Notes under the pieces: model-generated
What the model saw: only the letters and a program-made list of their open reading frames with translations
Told to the model about the DNA's origin: nothing
Database searches by the model: none
Translations under genes and position numbers: made by a program
DNA from: Pseudideonella sakaiensis
GTDB lineage: Bacteria; Pseudomonadota; Gammaproteobacteria; Burkholderiales; Burkholderiaceae_C
Direction: 5' to 3'
Assembly: GCF_001293525.1 (NCBI RefSeq)
Contig: NZ_BBYR01000059.1
Location: 1 to 64,000 of the forward strand
Length of the DNA stretch: 64,000 nucleotides
Part shown: in pieces, positions 26,051 through 34,363 of the stretch
Position numbering within the stretch: position 1 is the first letter of the stretch
Layout: every line of letters begins with the position of its first letter

Positions 26051-27025
26051 TCAGTCGAAGGCCAGCATCGGCTTGACCAGCTCGCCTGAGGCGAAGCGGG
26101 CGAACATGCCGGGCAGCTCGGCCAGGCCGAACTGCGCGTCGACCAGGCGCCGGTAGGTGGCCTTGTCGCGCCGCAGCCATGCCACGTTCTCGGCGAAGTC
26201 GCCGACCGGGAAGTAGAAGGTGCGCACCATGTGGAAGTCCTTGCGCCGGATCGCCTTGTTCTCCTGCACCGGCCAGGGCTCGTCGCTCTCGCCGACGAGC
26301 ACCAGCACCCCGCGCGGCGCCACGATCTCCATGCCGAGGCTGCGCGCGGCATGGGCGCCGCTGCACTCGAGGATCAGCCGGAAGCGGCGCGACGCGTCGC
26401 CGACCGGGTGGCGCTGCGCGCCGAAGGACTCGGCGAGCCGCAGCCGCTCCTCCTTCAGGTCGGACACGAAGACGTCGCGGTAGCCCAGGTTGCGCAGCGC
26501 CAGGATGCCCCCCAGCCCGACCGGCCCGGCCCCGGTGACGAGCACCGGGCCCGGTTCATCGGGCGGCACCAGCCGCTGCACGAAGCGCACGGCATGCGCG
26601 GTGGTGCCGATGGTGTCGAGCAGCAGCGGCGCGAGCTCGTCCTCGATGTCGTCGGGCACCGCCAGCAGGCATTGCTCGGGCACCGCGAGGTACTCGGCAT
26701 AGCCGCCCGGCTTGTCCCAGCCCATCAGCAGCGAAATCGACTGGCACATGTGGGTGTCGCCGAGCGCACAGCTGCTGCACTGGCCGCAGTACACCGGGAT
26801 GTAGACCAGCGAGCGCTGGCCGTGCAGGCGGTGGCCGGGCTGCTCGACGACGCCGAAGATCTCGTGCCCCGGCGTGACCTTCTGGCCCTTGACCCAGGGC
26901 TTCGCATCCGAGCCGCACAGCGCGACGCGCCGCACCCGCAGCAGGACCTCGCCGACGCCCGGCTCGGGCCGCGGCCCGTCGACCAGCGTGACCCGGCGAT
27001 CACCGTGGAAGTAGGCAGACTGCAT
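26051..27025 (-). CDS. Zinc-dependent medium-chain dehydrogenase
   Basis: 324 residues. Catalytic zinc Cys in RRVALCGSDAKPW, GHEIFGVV, the structural-zinc cluster CGQCSSCALGDTHMC (four Cys, though compactly arranged), and the Rossmann motif VTGAGPVGLGGILAL. It most resembles sorbitol/threonine-type dehydrogenases that oxidise a polyol to a ketose. The GAGGAG five bases before the ATG at 27025 decides the start over a GTG two codons upstream. It lies between permease and ATPase genes, so it acts on the imported substrate. Confidence 0.88.
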   Translation of the reverse strand: MQSAYFHGDRRVTLVDGPRPEPGVGEVLLRVRRVALCGSDAKPWVKGQKVTPGHEIFGVVEQPGHRLHGQRSLVYIPVYCGQCSSCALGDTHMCQSISLLMGWDKPGGYAEYLAVPEQCLLAVPDDIEDELAPLLLDTIGTTAHAVRFVQRLVPPDEPGPVLVTGAGPVGLGGILALRNLGYRDVFVSDLKEERLRLAESFGAQRHPVGDASRRFRLILECSGAHAARSLGMEIVAPRGVLVLVGESDEPWPVQENKAIRRKDFHMVRTFYFPVGDFAENVAWLRRDKATYRRLVDAQFGLAELPGMFARFASGELVKPMLAFD

Positions 27026-27034
27026 GTTCACTCC

Positions 27035-27847
27035 TCACCCCTTGACTGCGCCGATCGCCAGCCCGGCGACCAGCCTGCGCTGCACGACGAAGGCGAGCAG
27101 CAGCGGCGGCAGCGCGATCAGCGTGGCGGCGGCCATCAGCGCGCCCCAGTAGGTCGCGCCCTCGCCGATGAAATTGAAGGACGCCGCGATCAGCGTCTTG
27201 GTGTCGCCGTTGGACAGCACCAGCGCGAACAGGAAGTAGTTCCACGAGAACACGAAGGCGAGGATGGCCGACACCACCAGCCCGGGCATGACCAGCGGCA
27301 GCGCGATGCGCCAGAGGATGCGCGGCACGCTGCAGCCGTCGACCTGCGCGCTCTCGAGCACGCTGCGCGGGATCGCGTCGAAGAAGGGCAGCAGCACCCA
27401 GATCGCGATCGGCATCGTGATCACGGCATGGGTGAGGATCAGGGCGCCGTAGGTGCCGACCATGCCGAGCTCGCGGAACAGCAGGTACCAGGGCAGCAGG
27501 AACAGCGTGCCGGGCGCCATGCGGGCGAGCAGCGTCACGGTGGCCGGCCAGGTGATGCGCGTCCAGCTCACCGCGAAGGCCGCGGGCACGCCGAGCAGCA
27601 GGCCGATCAGCGTCGAGCCCACCGTGACGACGAGGCTGTTCCAGGTGTAGGCAGCGAAGGGCGTGGTCTCGAACAGCTGCCGGTAGTTGTCGAGCGTCGG
27701 CGAGAAGAACAGCCGCGGCGGGTAGGCCGTCACCTGCGCGGAGGGCTTGAAGGAGCCGAGCACCATCCACGCGATCGGCAGCAGGATGAGCACCGCCACG
27801 ACGACGATCTGCAGGGTGTTGAGGCGGCGGATCCAGCGCTCGTCCAT
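27035..27847 (-). CDS. ABC sugar importer permease, MalG type
   Basis: 270 residues with six predicted helices. The EAA loop that docks the ATPase is SVLESAQVDGCSVPRILWRIALPLVMPG (about 165-190). First helix LQIVVVAVLILLPIAWMVLG, and the PTLDNYRQLF segment is usual for the inner-membrane MalG partner. It forms the transmembrane channel with the permease encoded 11 bp upstream. The start ATG at 27847 is 11 bp after that gene's stop. Confidence 0.93.
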   Translation of the reverse strand: MDERWIRRLNTLQIVVVAVLILLPIAWMVLGSFKPSAQVTAYPPRLFFSPTLDNYRQLFETTPFAAYTWNSLVVTVGSTLIGLLLGVPAAFAVSWTRITWPATVTLLARMAPGTLFLLPWYLLFRELGMVGTYGALILTHAVITMPIAIWVLLPFFDAIPRSVLESAQVDGCSVPRILWRIALPLVMPGLVVSAILAFVFSWNYFLFALVLSNGDTKTLIAASFNFIGEGATYWGALMAAATLIALPPLLLAFVVQRRLVAGLAIGAVKG

Positions 27848-27858
27848 GGCCGCGCCCC

Positions 27859-28728
27859 TCACCAGGCCACGCGCTTGCGCGCCTGCGTCATCACCAGCAC
27901 CGCGCCCAGCACGATAGTGGACAGGGTGATCATCAGCGCACTCGCGTAGCCGATCTCGAAGAACTCGAAGCCCTTGCGGAAGCCGTAGATGTTGAGCGTG
28001 TTCGACGCGTTGCCGGGCCCGCCCTGGGTGGTGATGTAGATGATGTCGAAGAAGCGCAGCAGGTCGACGCTGCGCAGGATGGCCGCGGTGACGAGCGTGG
28101 GCAGCAGCAGCGGCAGCGTGATGCGGCGGAAGATGCGCGCGCGCGACGCGCCGTCGATCTGCGCCGCCTCGTAGACGTTCGGCGGCAGGCTCTGCAGGCC
28201 GCCGAGCACGATCAGCGCCACGTAGGGCGTCCACTGCCAGGTGTCGATCAGCGCGACGGTGGGGATCACCCAGGTCGGCGAGGCCAGCCAGTCCGAGCGC
28301 GGCAGGCCGCCCTGCTGCAGCAGCCAGTTGGCCGCGCCGATGGCCGGGTCCAGGATGACCAGCCACATCATGCCGACCACCACCGGCGGCAGCACGAAGG
28401 GCGAGATCATCAGCGTGCGCACCACGCCCGACAGGCGCTTCGCGCCGTGCAGCAGCAGCGCGACCCAGGTGCCAAGCACGAGCTGCAGCAGCAGCGACAG
28501 CAGGTACAGGCCGAAGGTGATCCACAGCCCGTTCCAGAACTCGGCGTCGCGCAGCATCGCGGCGTAGTTGCCCGCGCCGGCGAAGCGCGGCGTGCCGCCC
28601 ATCGCCACCTCGTGCAGGCTGAGCCAGACCGTGTAGCCGAACGGAAAGGCGATCAGCAGCAGCGTGAACAGGACCGCCGGCGTCGACAGCGCGTAGAGCT
28701 GGCGGCGGGTGCCGATCGACTGGCTCAT
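27859..28728 (-). CDS. ABC sugar importer permease, MalF type
   Basis: 289 residues with six helices. N-terminal FTLLLIAFPFGYTVWLSL, and an EAA loop PPNVYEAAQIDGASRARIFRRITLPLLLP (about 190-215). The GGPGNASNTLNIYGF segment is the common C-terminal periplasmic loop of CUT1 permeases. It pairs with the MalG-like protein encoded just downstream and is separated from the binding-protein gene by 34 bp. Confidence 0.93.
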   Translation of the reverse strand: MSQSIGTRRQLYALSTPAVLFTLLLIAFPFGYTVWLSLHEVAMGGTPRFAGAGNYAAMLRDAEFWNGLWITFGLYLLSLLLQLVLGTWVALLLHGAKRLSGVVRTLMISPFVLPPVVVGMMWLVILDPAIGAANWLLQQGGLPRSDWLASPTWVIPTVALIDTWQWTPYVALIVLGGLQSLPPNVYEAAQIDGASRARIFRRITLPLLLPTLVTAAILRSVDLLRFFDIIYITTQGGPGNASNTLNIYGFRKGFEFFEIGYASALMITLSTIVLGAVLVMTQARKRVAW

Positions 28729-28762
28729 GGTGTCGGGCGACGGGCCGGGCCGCGCTGGCCCC

Positions 28763-30067
28763 TCATTCCTTCGCGATCAGCGCATTCAGCGCCGCATCCG
28801 CATCGGCGCAGGCCTGCGCCACCGTCTTCTGGCCCAGGATCAGCTCGCTGATCGCCTGGCCGATCGGTTCGCGCGACGCGGGGTTCGCGACGATCGGGTA
28901 GCCCACCTCGGAGATGCCGGTCTGGCTCAGCGCGTTCAGCGCGGCGATCCATTCGCGGCGCACCGGCAGCTCGTCGATCCACTTGCGGAAGTCCGGGTCC
29001 GAGGCCACGCTGGCGCGCGGCGGCGCGATGCCCTCGAGCGCCATCTTCTCCTGCACGGCGCGGCTGGTGGCCCATTGCAGGAAGTACCAGGCGGCTTCCT
29101 TGTTCCGGCTGTGCGCCGACACCGACAGCGTCCAGCCGATCACCGTCGGCTTGCTGCCACCCGGGCCCGCCGGCAGCGGCATGATCCCGGTGTCGTTCAG
29201 GCGGGCGCCGCCGTCCATCACGTTGCGCAGCTCGTTCGACGACTCGAAGGCCATCGCGGCGCGGCCTTCGCGGTACAGCGCGCTGATCTGCGGGAAGCTG
29301 TAGTTCACGACGCCCGGCGGGCCGAAGTCCTTCAGCAGGCGGCTGTACTGGCCCAGCGCCGCCTGCCCCGCGGGGCTGCACAGCTGGGACTTGCGGTCCT
29401 TCATGTAGCTGCCGCCCTGGTTGTGCAGGAAGACGCTGAAGGTGAAGGGCGCGGCCGGCTTCAGCCCGCGGCTGACGAAGGGCGCGACGTTGGCGTCGCA
29501 GGCCTTCAGCTTCGCGGCGCCGGCCTCCAGCTCGGCCAGCGTGCGCGGCACCGCGACCCCGCACTTCTGCAGCAGGTCCTTGCGGTAGAAGACGACCGGC
29601 CCCTCGACGTTCAGCGGCAGGCCCATCACCTTGCCGTCGTAGGTGGCGTCGGCCACCATGCCGGCGCTCAGGTCCTTCAGGTCGTAGTCCTTCGCGACGG
29701 CGGTCTTGAGGAACTCGTTCAGGTCGGCATACCAGCCGGCCTTGGCGAACTGCATGCCCTCGCGCGACGGCAGCGACATGAACAGGTCGACCTCGTCGCT
29801 GCGCGCGTTCATCACCGTCACCAGGCGCTGGCGCATCTGCTGCTCCTGGTAGCCGTCGACCTTCAGCGTGATGCCCGTCAGCTTCTCGAACTCGGGCTTG
29901 AGCTTGACGAGCGCATTGCCGATCGGGTTGTTGTTGACCAGGAAGGTGACGGTCTTGCCCTCGTGCTTGCGCCAGTTGAAGCCCGGGGCCGCCTGCGCCA
30001 GCGCCTGCCCCGCGGAGGCGGCGAGCAGCGAGAAGGCCAGGGCACGGAGGGGAAAGGTCGGGTGCAT
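28763..30067 (-). CDS. ABC sugar-binding protein
   Basis: 434 residues. Signal peptide (LALAFSLLAASAGQALAQA-like, cleaved near residue 25). The cluster B/CUT1 fold is shown by VTFLVNNNPIGNALVKLKPEFEKLTGITLK, DLFMSLPSREGMQFAKAGWYADL and KEAAWYFLQWATS. First gene of the operon; a LacI-type operator lies 33 bases before its start, so it is induced by the imported sugar or its metabolite. High-copy expression of the binding protein relative to the membrane parts is usual. Confidence 0.92.
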   Translation of the reverse strand: MHPTFPLRALAFSLLAASAGQALAQAAPGFNWRKHEGKTVTFLVNNNPIGNALVKLKPEFEKLTGITLKVDGYQEQQMRQRLVTVMNARSDEVDLFMSLPSREGMQFAKAGWYADLNEFLKTAVAKDYDLKDLSAGMVADATYDGKVMGLPLNVEGPVVFYRKDLLQKCGVAVPRTLAELEAGAAKLKACDANVAPFVSRGLKPAAPFTFSVFLHNQGGSYMKDRKSQLCSPAGQAALGQYSRLLKDFGPPGVVNYSFPQISALYREGRAAMAFESSNELRNVMDGGARLNDTGIMPLPAGPGGSKPTVIGWTLSVSAHSRNKEAAWYFLQWATSRAVQEKMALEGIAPPRASVASDPDFRKWIDELPVRREWIAALNALSQTGISEVGYPIVANPASREPIGQAISELILGQKTVAQACADADAALNALIAKE

Positions 30068-30099
30068 GGTGTCTCCTGGGTCGGCGCGCGAGGCGCTCT

Positions 30100-30113
30100 T
30101 GAAAACGGTTACG
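30100..30113. promoter_or_regulatory. LacI-type operator of the sugar operon
   Basis: TGAAA-ACGG-TTACG resembles the LacI-family half-site pair TGAAA-N4-TTTCA with one arm degenerate, and lies 33-46 bases upstream of the binding-protein ATG. A second, better copy lies before the divergent lacI gene at 30235. Spacing of the two centres is about 135 bp, compatible with looping. Confidence 0.6.
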
Positions 30114-30234
30114 CGATTGTGCGAAAGATTCGCGGCGCGTCAACCCGACGACGGTGACGGCTAGCGCGATCTCCGTAGGTGATTTCCCTCGACGAAGGGC
30201 CTTGGCGGCGTGCCATCATGGCCGTATCGTTGCC

Positions 30235-30248
30235 TGAAAACTGTTTCA
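30235..30248. promoter_or_regulatory. LacI-type operator overlapping the lacI leader
   Basis: TGAAA-ACTG-TTTCA is a perfect 5+5 inverted repeat with a four-base centre, ending three bases before the lacI ATG. Bound protein would block translation-start-proximal transcription and give tight autorepression. No Shine-Dalgarno fits between, so the operator also occupies the ribosome-site position. Confidence 0.75.
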
Positions 30249-30251
30249 CCC

Positions 30252-31298
30252 ATGAAGCGGAAGATCGTCGGCATCCGGGACGTGGCGCAGCAGGCTGCGG
30301 TGTCGATCGCCACCGTCTCGCGCGCCCTCAACAACCCGGGCTCGGTGCGGCCGGAGGTGCGCTCCCGCATCGATGCGGCGGCCGAGGCGCTGGGCTACAT
30401 CCCCGATGCGGCGGCGCGCGCGCTGTCCTCGCGGCGCACGCGCACGATCGGCGCGGTCATCCCCACGGTGGACAACGCGATGTTCGCGCGCGGCATCGAG
30501 GCGCTGCAGCGCCACCTGTCACTGCAGGGCTACCTGCTGCTGCTGGCCACCAGCGGCTACGACCCCGAGGTCGAGTACCGGCAGGCGCAGAACATGGTGA
30601 GCCGCGGCATCGACGGGCTGATCCTGCGCGGCGACGTCCACACGGAGGCCCTGCGGCGGCTGCTCGCGACGCAGCGCATCCCCTTCATCAACGTCGGCGT
30701 CTACCACCCGGACCGGCCCTATCCCTCGGTGGGCGCCGACAACGAGATGGCGGCCTACCGTGCGTGCCGGCACCTGCTGGACCTCGGCCACCGCCAGATC
30801 GGCATGGTGGCCGCGCTGTCGGCCCACAACGACCGCGCGTCGGCGCGCGTGCTGGGCGTGCGGCGCGCGCTCGCCGAGCACGGCCTCGAGCTGCCCGCGC
30901 GCTGGCTGCTGGAGGTGCCCTACCACCTCGACGATGCGCGGCAGGCGGCACGCGCACTGCTCGCGCTGCCCGAGCACCCGACGGCGCTCGTCTGCGGCAA
31001 CGACGTCATCGCCTACGGCGTGCTGCTGGAGGCCGAACGCAGCGGCATCCGCGTGCCCGACGACCTCTCGGTGATGGGCTTCGACGACCTGGAGTGGAGC
31101 CGCCACCTGCGGCCCAGCCTGACCACCATGCACCTGCCGACCGACGAGGTCTGGACCCGGGCGGGCGACTACCTGATGCGCACCCTCGGCGGCCAGCCGG
31201 CCGCGATGCACCATGAGGTGGACGCGTCGCTGGTGGTGCGGGAGTCGACGGCGCCGCCGCGGTCGCCGCGGCGCCGGGCGAAGGCGCCCGGGGGCTGA
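30252..31298 (+). CDS. LacI-family repressor of the sugar operon
   Basis: 348 residues. Helix-turn-helix and hinge: GIRDVAQQAAVSIATVSRALNNPGSVRPEVRSRIDAAAEALGY, then PDAAARALSSRRTRTIGAVIPTVDNAMFARGIEAL, a sugar-binding fold with SVMGFDDLEWSRHLRPSLTT near the end. The ATG at 30252 begins immediately before the helix-turn-helix and follows the operator; an earlier ATG at 30210 would put the operator inside the gene. Divergent from the ABC/kinase/aldolase operon, which it very probably represses. Confidence 0.92.
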   Translation: MKRKIVGIRDVAQQAAVSIATVSRALNNPGSVRPEVRSRIDAAAEALGYIPDAAARALSSRRTRTIGAVIPTVDNAMFARGIEALQRHLSLQGYLLLLATSGYDPEVEYRQAQNMVSRGIDGLILRGDVHTEALRRLLATQRIPFINVGVYHPDRPYPSVGADNEMAAYRACRHLLDLGHRQIGMVAALSAHNDRASARVLGVRRALAEHGLELPARWLLEVPYHLDDARQAARALLALPEHPTALVCGNDVIAYGVLLEAERSGIRVPDDLSVMGFDDLEWSRHLRPSLTTMHLPTDEVWTRAGDYLMRTLGGQPAAMHHEVDASLVVRESTAPPRSPRRRAKAPGG

Positions 31299-31456
31299 CG
31301 CGGGACGTGATGCGCGCGGCCAGGCCGCGCGCCGGCACCGCACCACGGGAGCTCGGGTCCGGTGAGGGGATCCAGGCCCCGGCAACGTTCTACAGGGGAG
31401 CCCCGCCCGCCGCGCCGCCGGCGCCGGGATGTTTGACGCCACAGGACGACCACCCC

Positions 31457-32104
31457 ATGCCCCTCCGCGCCAGCTCCGTTCGCCACCCGCTCGCCACGGC
31501 CACCCTCGCGCTGGCCCTCGCGCCGGCCCTCGCGCAGGGCCAGGACTGCAAGCTGCTGGCACTGCAGCCGACCCCGTGCCAGCTCGTCGGCGCCGACGTG
31601 GTCGCCCGCCACATGGGCACGCCCGCGGCGAGCCTGCGTGTCGAGGACAACGTGAAGATCATGGGGCGCATGCCCCACCTGACGAGCTGCATCTACCAGC
31701 TGCCCGACGGCGGCGAGGTGCGCATCGGGCAGATCGCGACCAGCAGCCCGCAGGCCTTCGACCAGCGCTACCGCAGCCAGAGCGAGGCCGAGATCGCCGC
31801 AGGCATGGGCAGCGGCACGCGCCAGGCCGAACAGGCGATCGGGCGCAGCGTGAGCGGTGCCGAGAAGGCCACCGCCCAGGCCGGCGCCGCCGCGATCGTG
31901 CGCAGCATGCAGTACAGCACGGTGGACGGCCTCGGCGAGAAGGCCCGCCTGATGGTCAGCGGCAACAGCCCGAACGTCCACCTCATCACGCTGGTGAAGA
32001 ACCAGACCTTCGTCGTGCAGGTGCGCGCCCACCAGGGCACGCGCGAGAAGAACGCGGCGCTTGCCCGGCCGATTGCGGCGGCGATCGCGGCGCGTTGCCG
32101 CTGA
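31457..32104 (+). CDS. Exported protein of unknown function
   Basis: 215 residues with a signal peptide (TATLALALAPALAQGQ) and two Cys close to the mature N-terminus (DCKLLALQPTPC) plus one at SCIYQL and one at the end. The mature domain is alpha/beta with a Gln/Ala-rich helix around 100-140. It has the look of a small periplasmic domain that senses or binds a ligand, but I recognise no family. It stands alone between the lacI gene and the convergent rtcB. Confidence 0.65.
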   Translation: MPLRASSVRHPLATATLALALAPALAQGQDCKLLALQPTPCQLVGADVVARHMGTPAASLRVEDNVKIMGRMPHLTSCIYQLPDGGEVRIGQIATSSPQAFDQRYRSQSEAEIAAGMGSGTRQAEQAIGRSVSGAEKATAQAGAAAIVRSMQYSTVDGLGEKARLMVSGNSPNVHLITLVKNQTFVVQVRAHQGTREKNAALARPIAAAIAARCR

Positions 32105-32117
32105 CGCCATCATCGCC

Positions 32118-33335
32118 TCACCCCTTCACGCACACCACCTGCTTCAAGGTGTGCACCACGTCCACCAGGTCCCGCTGCGCAGCCATCACCGCGTCGATGT
32201 CCTTGTAGGCCGCGGGCGTCTCGTCGATCACGTCCTTGTCCTTGCGGCACTCGACGCCTTCGGTGGCGGCGCGGTGGTCGGCCAGCGTGAAGCGGCGCTT
32301 GGCCTCGCCGCGGCTCATGACCCGGCCCGCGCCGTGCGAGCAGGACTCGAACGACGCCGGGTGGCCCTTGCCGCGCACGATGTAGCTGCGCGCGCCCATG
32401 CTGCCGGGGATGATGCCCAGCTGGCCGGCCTTCGCGCTCACCGCGCCCTTGCGGGTGACGTAGACGTCCTCGCCGTAGTGGTGCTCCAGGTTCACGTAGT
32501 TGTGGTGGCAGTTCACCGCTTCGACGTGGCTCTGGAAGTTCTTGCGGATCACCGTCTTCGCGGCCTCGATCACCCGCTTCATCATCACCTCGCGGTTGGT
32601 GGCGGCGAACTTCTGCGCCCAGCCCACGGCGCGGACGTAGTCGCCGAAGTAGCGGCTGCCTTCGGCGAAGTAGGCCAGGTCACGGTCCGGAAGGTTGGCC
32701 TGCTGGCGGATCGCGTCCTGCTTCGCCAGCTCGATGAACATCGTGCCGATGAAGTTGCCCACGCCGCGCGAGCCGCTGTGCAGCATGAACCACACCTGGC
32801 CCGCCTCGTCCAGGCACACCTCGATGAAGTGGTTGCCGGTGCCCAGCGTGCCCAGGTGCTGGAGGTGGTTGGTCTTCGCGAGCTTGGGGTAGTCGCGGCA
32901 GAGCTCGGTGAACTCCGGTTCCAGCTGCGCCCAGGCCGTGTTCACGCTGCCCGGCGGCTTCTGCCAGGCGCCCGGGTCGCGGCTGCCGGGCTGGCGGCCA
33001 TGCGGCACCGCGCGTTCGATGGCCGAGCGCAGCGGGCCCAGGTTGTCGGGCAGGTCCTCGGCGGTCAGCGTGGTCTTGCAGGCCATCATGCCGCAGCCGA
33101 TGTCCACGCCCACCGCCGCCGGGATGATGGCGCGCAGCGTCGGGATCACCGAGCCCACGGTGGCGCCGATGCCGACGTGCACGTCCGGCATCGCCGCGAT
33201 GTGGTGGTGCACGATCGGCAGCCGCGCGGCGTTGGCCAGCTGGCGCTTCGCTTCGTCTTCCACCGGCACGCCGCGGGTCCACAGCTTCAGCGGCACGCCG
33301 CCGGGCACGTCTTCGTGGAGGTGATTGGTGTCCAT
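32118..33335 (-). CDS. rtcB: RtcB-family RNA 3'-phosphate ligase
   Basis: 405 residues. It joins RNA 2',3'-cyclic-phosphate or 3'-phosphate ends to 5'-OH ends using GTP and Mn. Visible hallmarks: DVHVGIGATVGSVIP, AVGVDIGCGMMA with the metal-binding Asp and Cys, GTGNHFIEV, LHSGSRGVGN, the HHNYVNLEHH metal His cluster and SHGAGRVMSR with the guanylylated His. The ATG at 33335 has a GAAGGA ribosome site; the longer frame adds a non-conserved leader. Not next to the usual rtcA or rtcR. Notably a tRNA anticodon nuclease (prrC) that makes exactly these ends is encoded 15 kb away. Confidence 0.95.
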   Translation of the reverse strand: MDTNHLHEDVPGGVPLKLWTRGVPVEDEAKRQLANAARLPIVHHHIAAMPDVHVGIGATVGSVIPTLRAIIPAAVGVDIGCGMMACKTTLTAEDLPDNLGPLRSAIERAVPHGRQPGSRDPGAWQKPPGSVNTAWAQLEPEFTELCRDYPKLAKTNHLQHLGTLGTGNHFIEVCLDEAGQVWFMLHSGSRGVGNFIGTMFIELAKQDAIRQQANLPDRDLAYFAEGSRYFGDYVRAVGWAQKFAATNREVMMKRVIEAAKTVIRKNFQSHVEAVNCHHNYVNLEHHYGEDVYVTRKGAVSAKAGQLGIIPGSMGARSYIVRGKGHPASFESCSHGAGRVMSRGEAKRRFTLADHRAATEGVECRKDKDVIDETPAAYKDIDAVMAAQRDLVDVVHTLKQVVCVKG

Positions 33336-33460
33336 GTCGATTCCTTCATTGTCGGGCGGACCCCGCGCTTCGTCGCCAGGACACGCCAAGTGACGCAGGG
33401 CGGGTGCGGCAAGCGCGGGCCGGGGGCCCCCGCGTCGTCAGCGCTGGTAGTGCTGGCGAT

Positions 33461-33637
33461 TCACGCCGTCGAAAGCAGCCGCTGCGCAGGCAGCAGTGCT
33501 TGAAACGACCTCGCGGAGCCACACGGGCAGGGGTCGTTGCGGCCGAGCTTCTCGCTCAGCTCCTTGGTGCCGCGGACGACCCGGTCACCCCGCTTGACGC
33601 CCGTTTCGGACGGGAAGCCCTTGCGGCGCTTGCTCAT
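33461..33637 (-). pseudogene. SEC-C-motif small protein, frameshifted in the zinc motif
   Basis: 58 residues as it stands: [20 protein letters not shown], then [20 protein letters not shown]. This is the normal opening of a small SEC-C protein, whose zinc motif should continue with CC about eight residues after CPCGS. An extra T in the run just after the Ser codon (near 33502-33504) shifts the frame; reading one base on gives [11 protein letters not shown], the expected ending. So either the gene is frameshifted or the base is a sequence error. The annotated frame lacks two of four zinc ligands. Confidence 0.75.
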
Positions 33638-33680
33638 GGTCGTGAAAGCACACGTCCTCGTCTTCGTCGTACGGTTGCAT
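33585..33680 (-). CDS. 31-residue leader ORF overlapping the SEC-C gene
   Basis: Starts at an ATG (33680) with the best ribosome site in the area, AGGAGG six bases upstream, and reads [17 protein letters not shown] before becoming an out-of-frame reading of the SEC-C gene. The SEC-C ATG (33637) lies inside it and has no ribosome site of its own. Acidic, His/Cys-containing start. The arrangement suggests translational coupling or a regulatory leader peptide. A real tiny protein is also possible. Confidence 0.45.
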   Translation of the reverse strand: MQPYDEDEDVCFHDHEQAPQGLPVRNGRQAG

Positions 33681-33906
33681 GGCAAACCTCCTCGTGTGGT
33701 TGATGGACCATCCGGTCACGGGTTCCGGCGCCGCCCGATCGTTGCGGCCGATTTCCACCCCGCAGCGTGAGCGCGTCGAGGTTCCTGGTTGTTCTGGCAT
33801 CGCGTGCGATCGCGACAGGCGTCCACTTCGGCTGTGCCCACACGCGAGCATCCCGTCGGATGTGGTGTCTCGCTGCACGTGGCCCAGGCCTTGGGCCGCG
33901 CACATC

Positions 33907-33939
33907 CCGGGGCCACCACACCGTGTCGCGTGGCCCCGG
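33907..33939 (-). terminator. Strong 10-bp hairpin after the tRNA gene
   Basis: CCGGGGCCAC (33907-33916) is perfectly matched by GTGGCCCCGG (33930-33939), loop 13 bases, 22 bases past the tRNA 3' end in its direction of transcription. There is no T tract, so it may be a weak terminator or a processing stem. A 275-bp gap to the SEC-C leader otherwise shows nothing. Confidence 0.4.
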
Positions 33940-33960
33940 AGTGCATGGACACACCCGAAG

Positions 33961-34036
33961 TGGAGCGGATGACGGGTCTCGAACCCGTGGCCTCGGCCCT
34001 GGCATGGCCGCGCTCTACCCACTGAGCTACATCCGC
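33961..34036 (-). tRNA. tRNA-Gly, anticodon GCC
   Basis: 76 bases with the CCA end encoded (TGG at 33961-33963 on the plus strand). Acceptor stem GCGGATG pairs with CATCCGC; D arm GCTC/GAGC; anticodon stem CGGCC/GGCCG with a 7-base loop ATGCCAG, anticodon GCC; T arm ACGGG-TTCGAGA-CCCGT. All arms pair without mismatch. It is a single-copy tRNA here with no neighbouring tRNA. An intrinsic terminator ends only 13 bases before its 5' end. Confidence 0.95.
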
Positions 34037-34049
34037 AGAAGTTGCAATG

Positions 34050-34081
34050 AAAAAGGCCCGGATCCTTGCGGAATCCGGGCC
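34050..34081 (-). terminator. Intrinsic terminator just upstream of the tRNA
   Basis: On the minus strand a perfect 9-bp stem GGCCCGGAT/ATCCGGGCC with a 9-base loop is followed by TTTTTC. It sits between the small transcription unit starting near 34360 and the tRNA gene on the same strand. Either it ends that unit, leaving the tRNA with almost no room for a promoter, or it acts as an attenuator in front of the tRNA. Confidence 0.85.
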
Positions 34082-34110
34082 TCTGCGAACAGAGCTTGGA
34101 GGAAGGCGCG

Positions 34111-34302
34111 CTATGCGCTTGCCTCTCCCGGATGCATCGGGCACTCCCCCCGCTCCAGCCAGCCCAGGCCGGCCGGGGCGCAGGAACCCGCGGTACCGAT
34201 GTGCATGCCCGAGCCGACCGAGGCCAGCCCCGCGGCAGCGCGCACGAACGCACCCGAACCCTGCGCGGGTCGGTGTGTGCTGATGACGTGGGCTGGCTTC
34301 AC
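34111..34302 (-). CDS. Possible 63-residue protein in a short transcription unit
   Basis: Begins with GTG at 34302 (AAGG eight bases upstream), reads MKPAHVISTHRPAQGSGAFV and ends LERGECPMHPGEASA. No family recognised. Support is contextual: a good promoter lies 62-90 bases upstream and an intrinsic terminator 30 bases downstream, so the stretch is probably transcribed. It could equally be a non-coding RNA of about 300 bases. Confidence 0.35.
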   Translation of the reverse strand: MKPAHVISTHRPAQGSGAFVRAAAGLASVGSGMHIGTAGSCAPAGLGWLERGECPMHPGEASA

Positions 34303-34363
34303 GGTCCGTGCCTTGGTGGAGAGGTGGGCTGCCCCGACAGGTCGGGGATTCGATGTGGAGCGG

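Noticed and set aside
33907-33939. Treating the hairpin after the tRNA as a proven terminator
   Set aside because: Perfect stem but no T tract; listed with low confidence only.
33585-34253. A 222-codon frame running across the tRNA gene and the terminator
   Set aside because: A coding frame through a perfectly folded tRNA and a terminator is not credible; only the last 31 codons after an ATG with a strong ribosome site were kept as a leader ORF.
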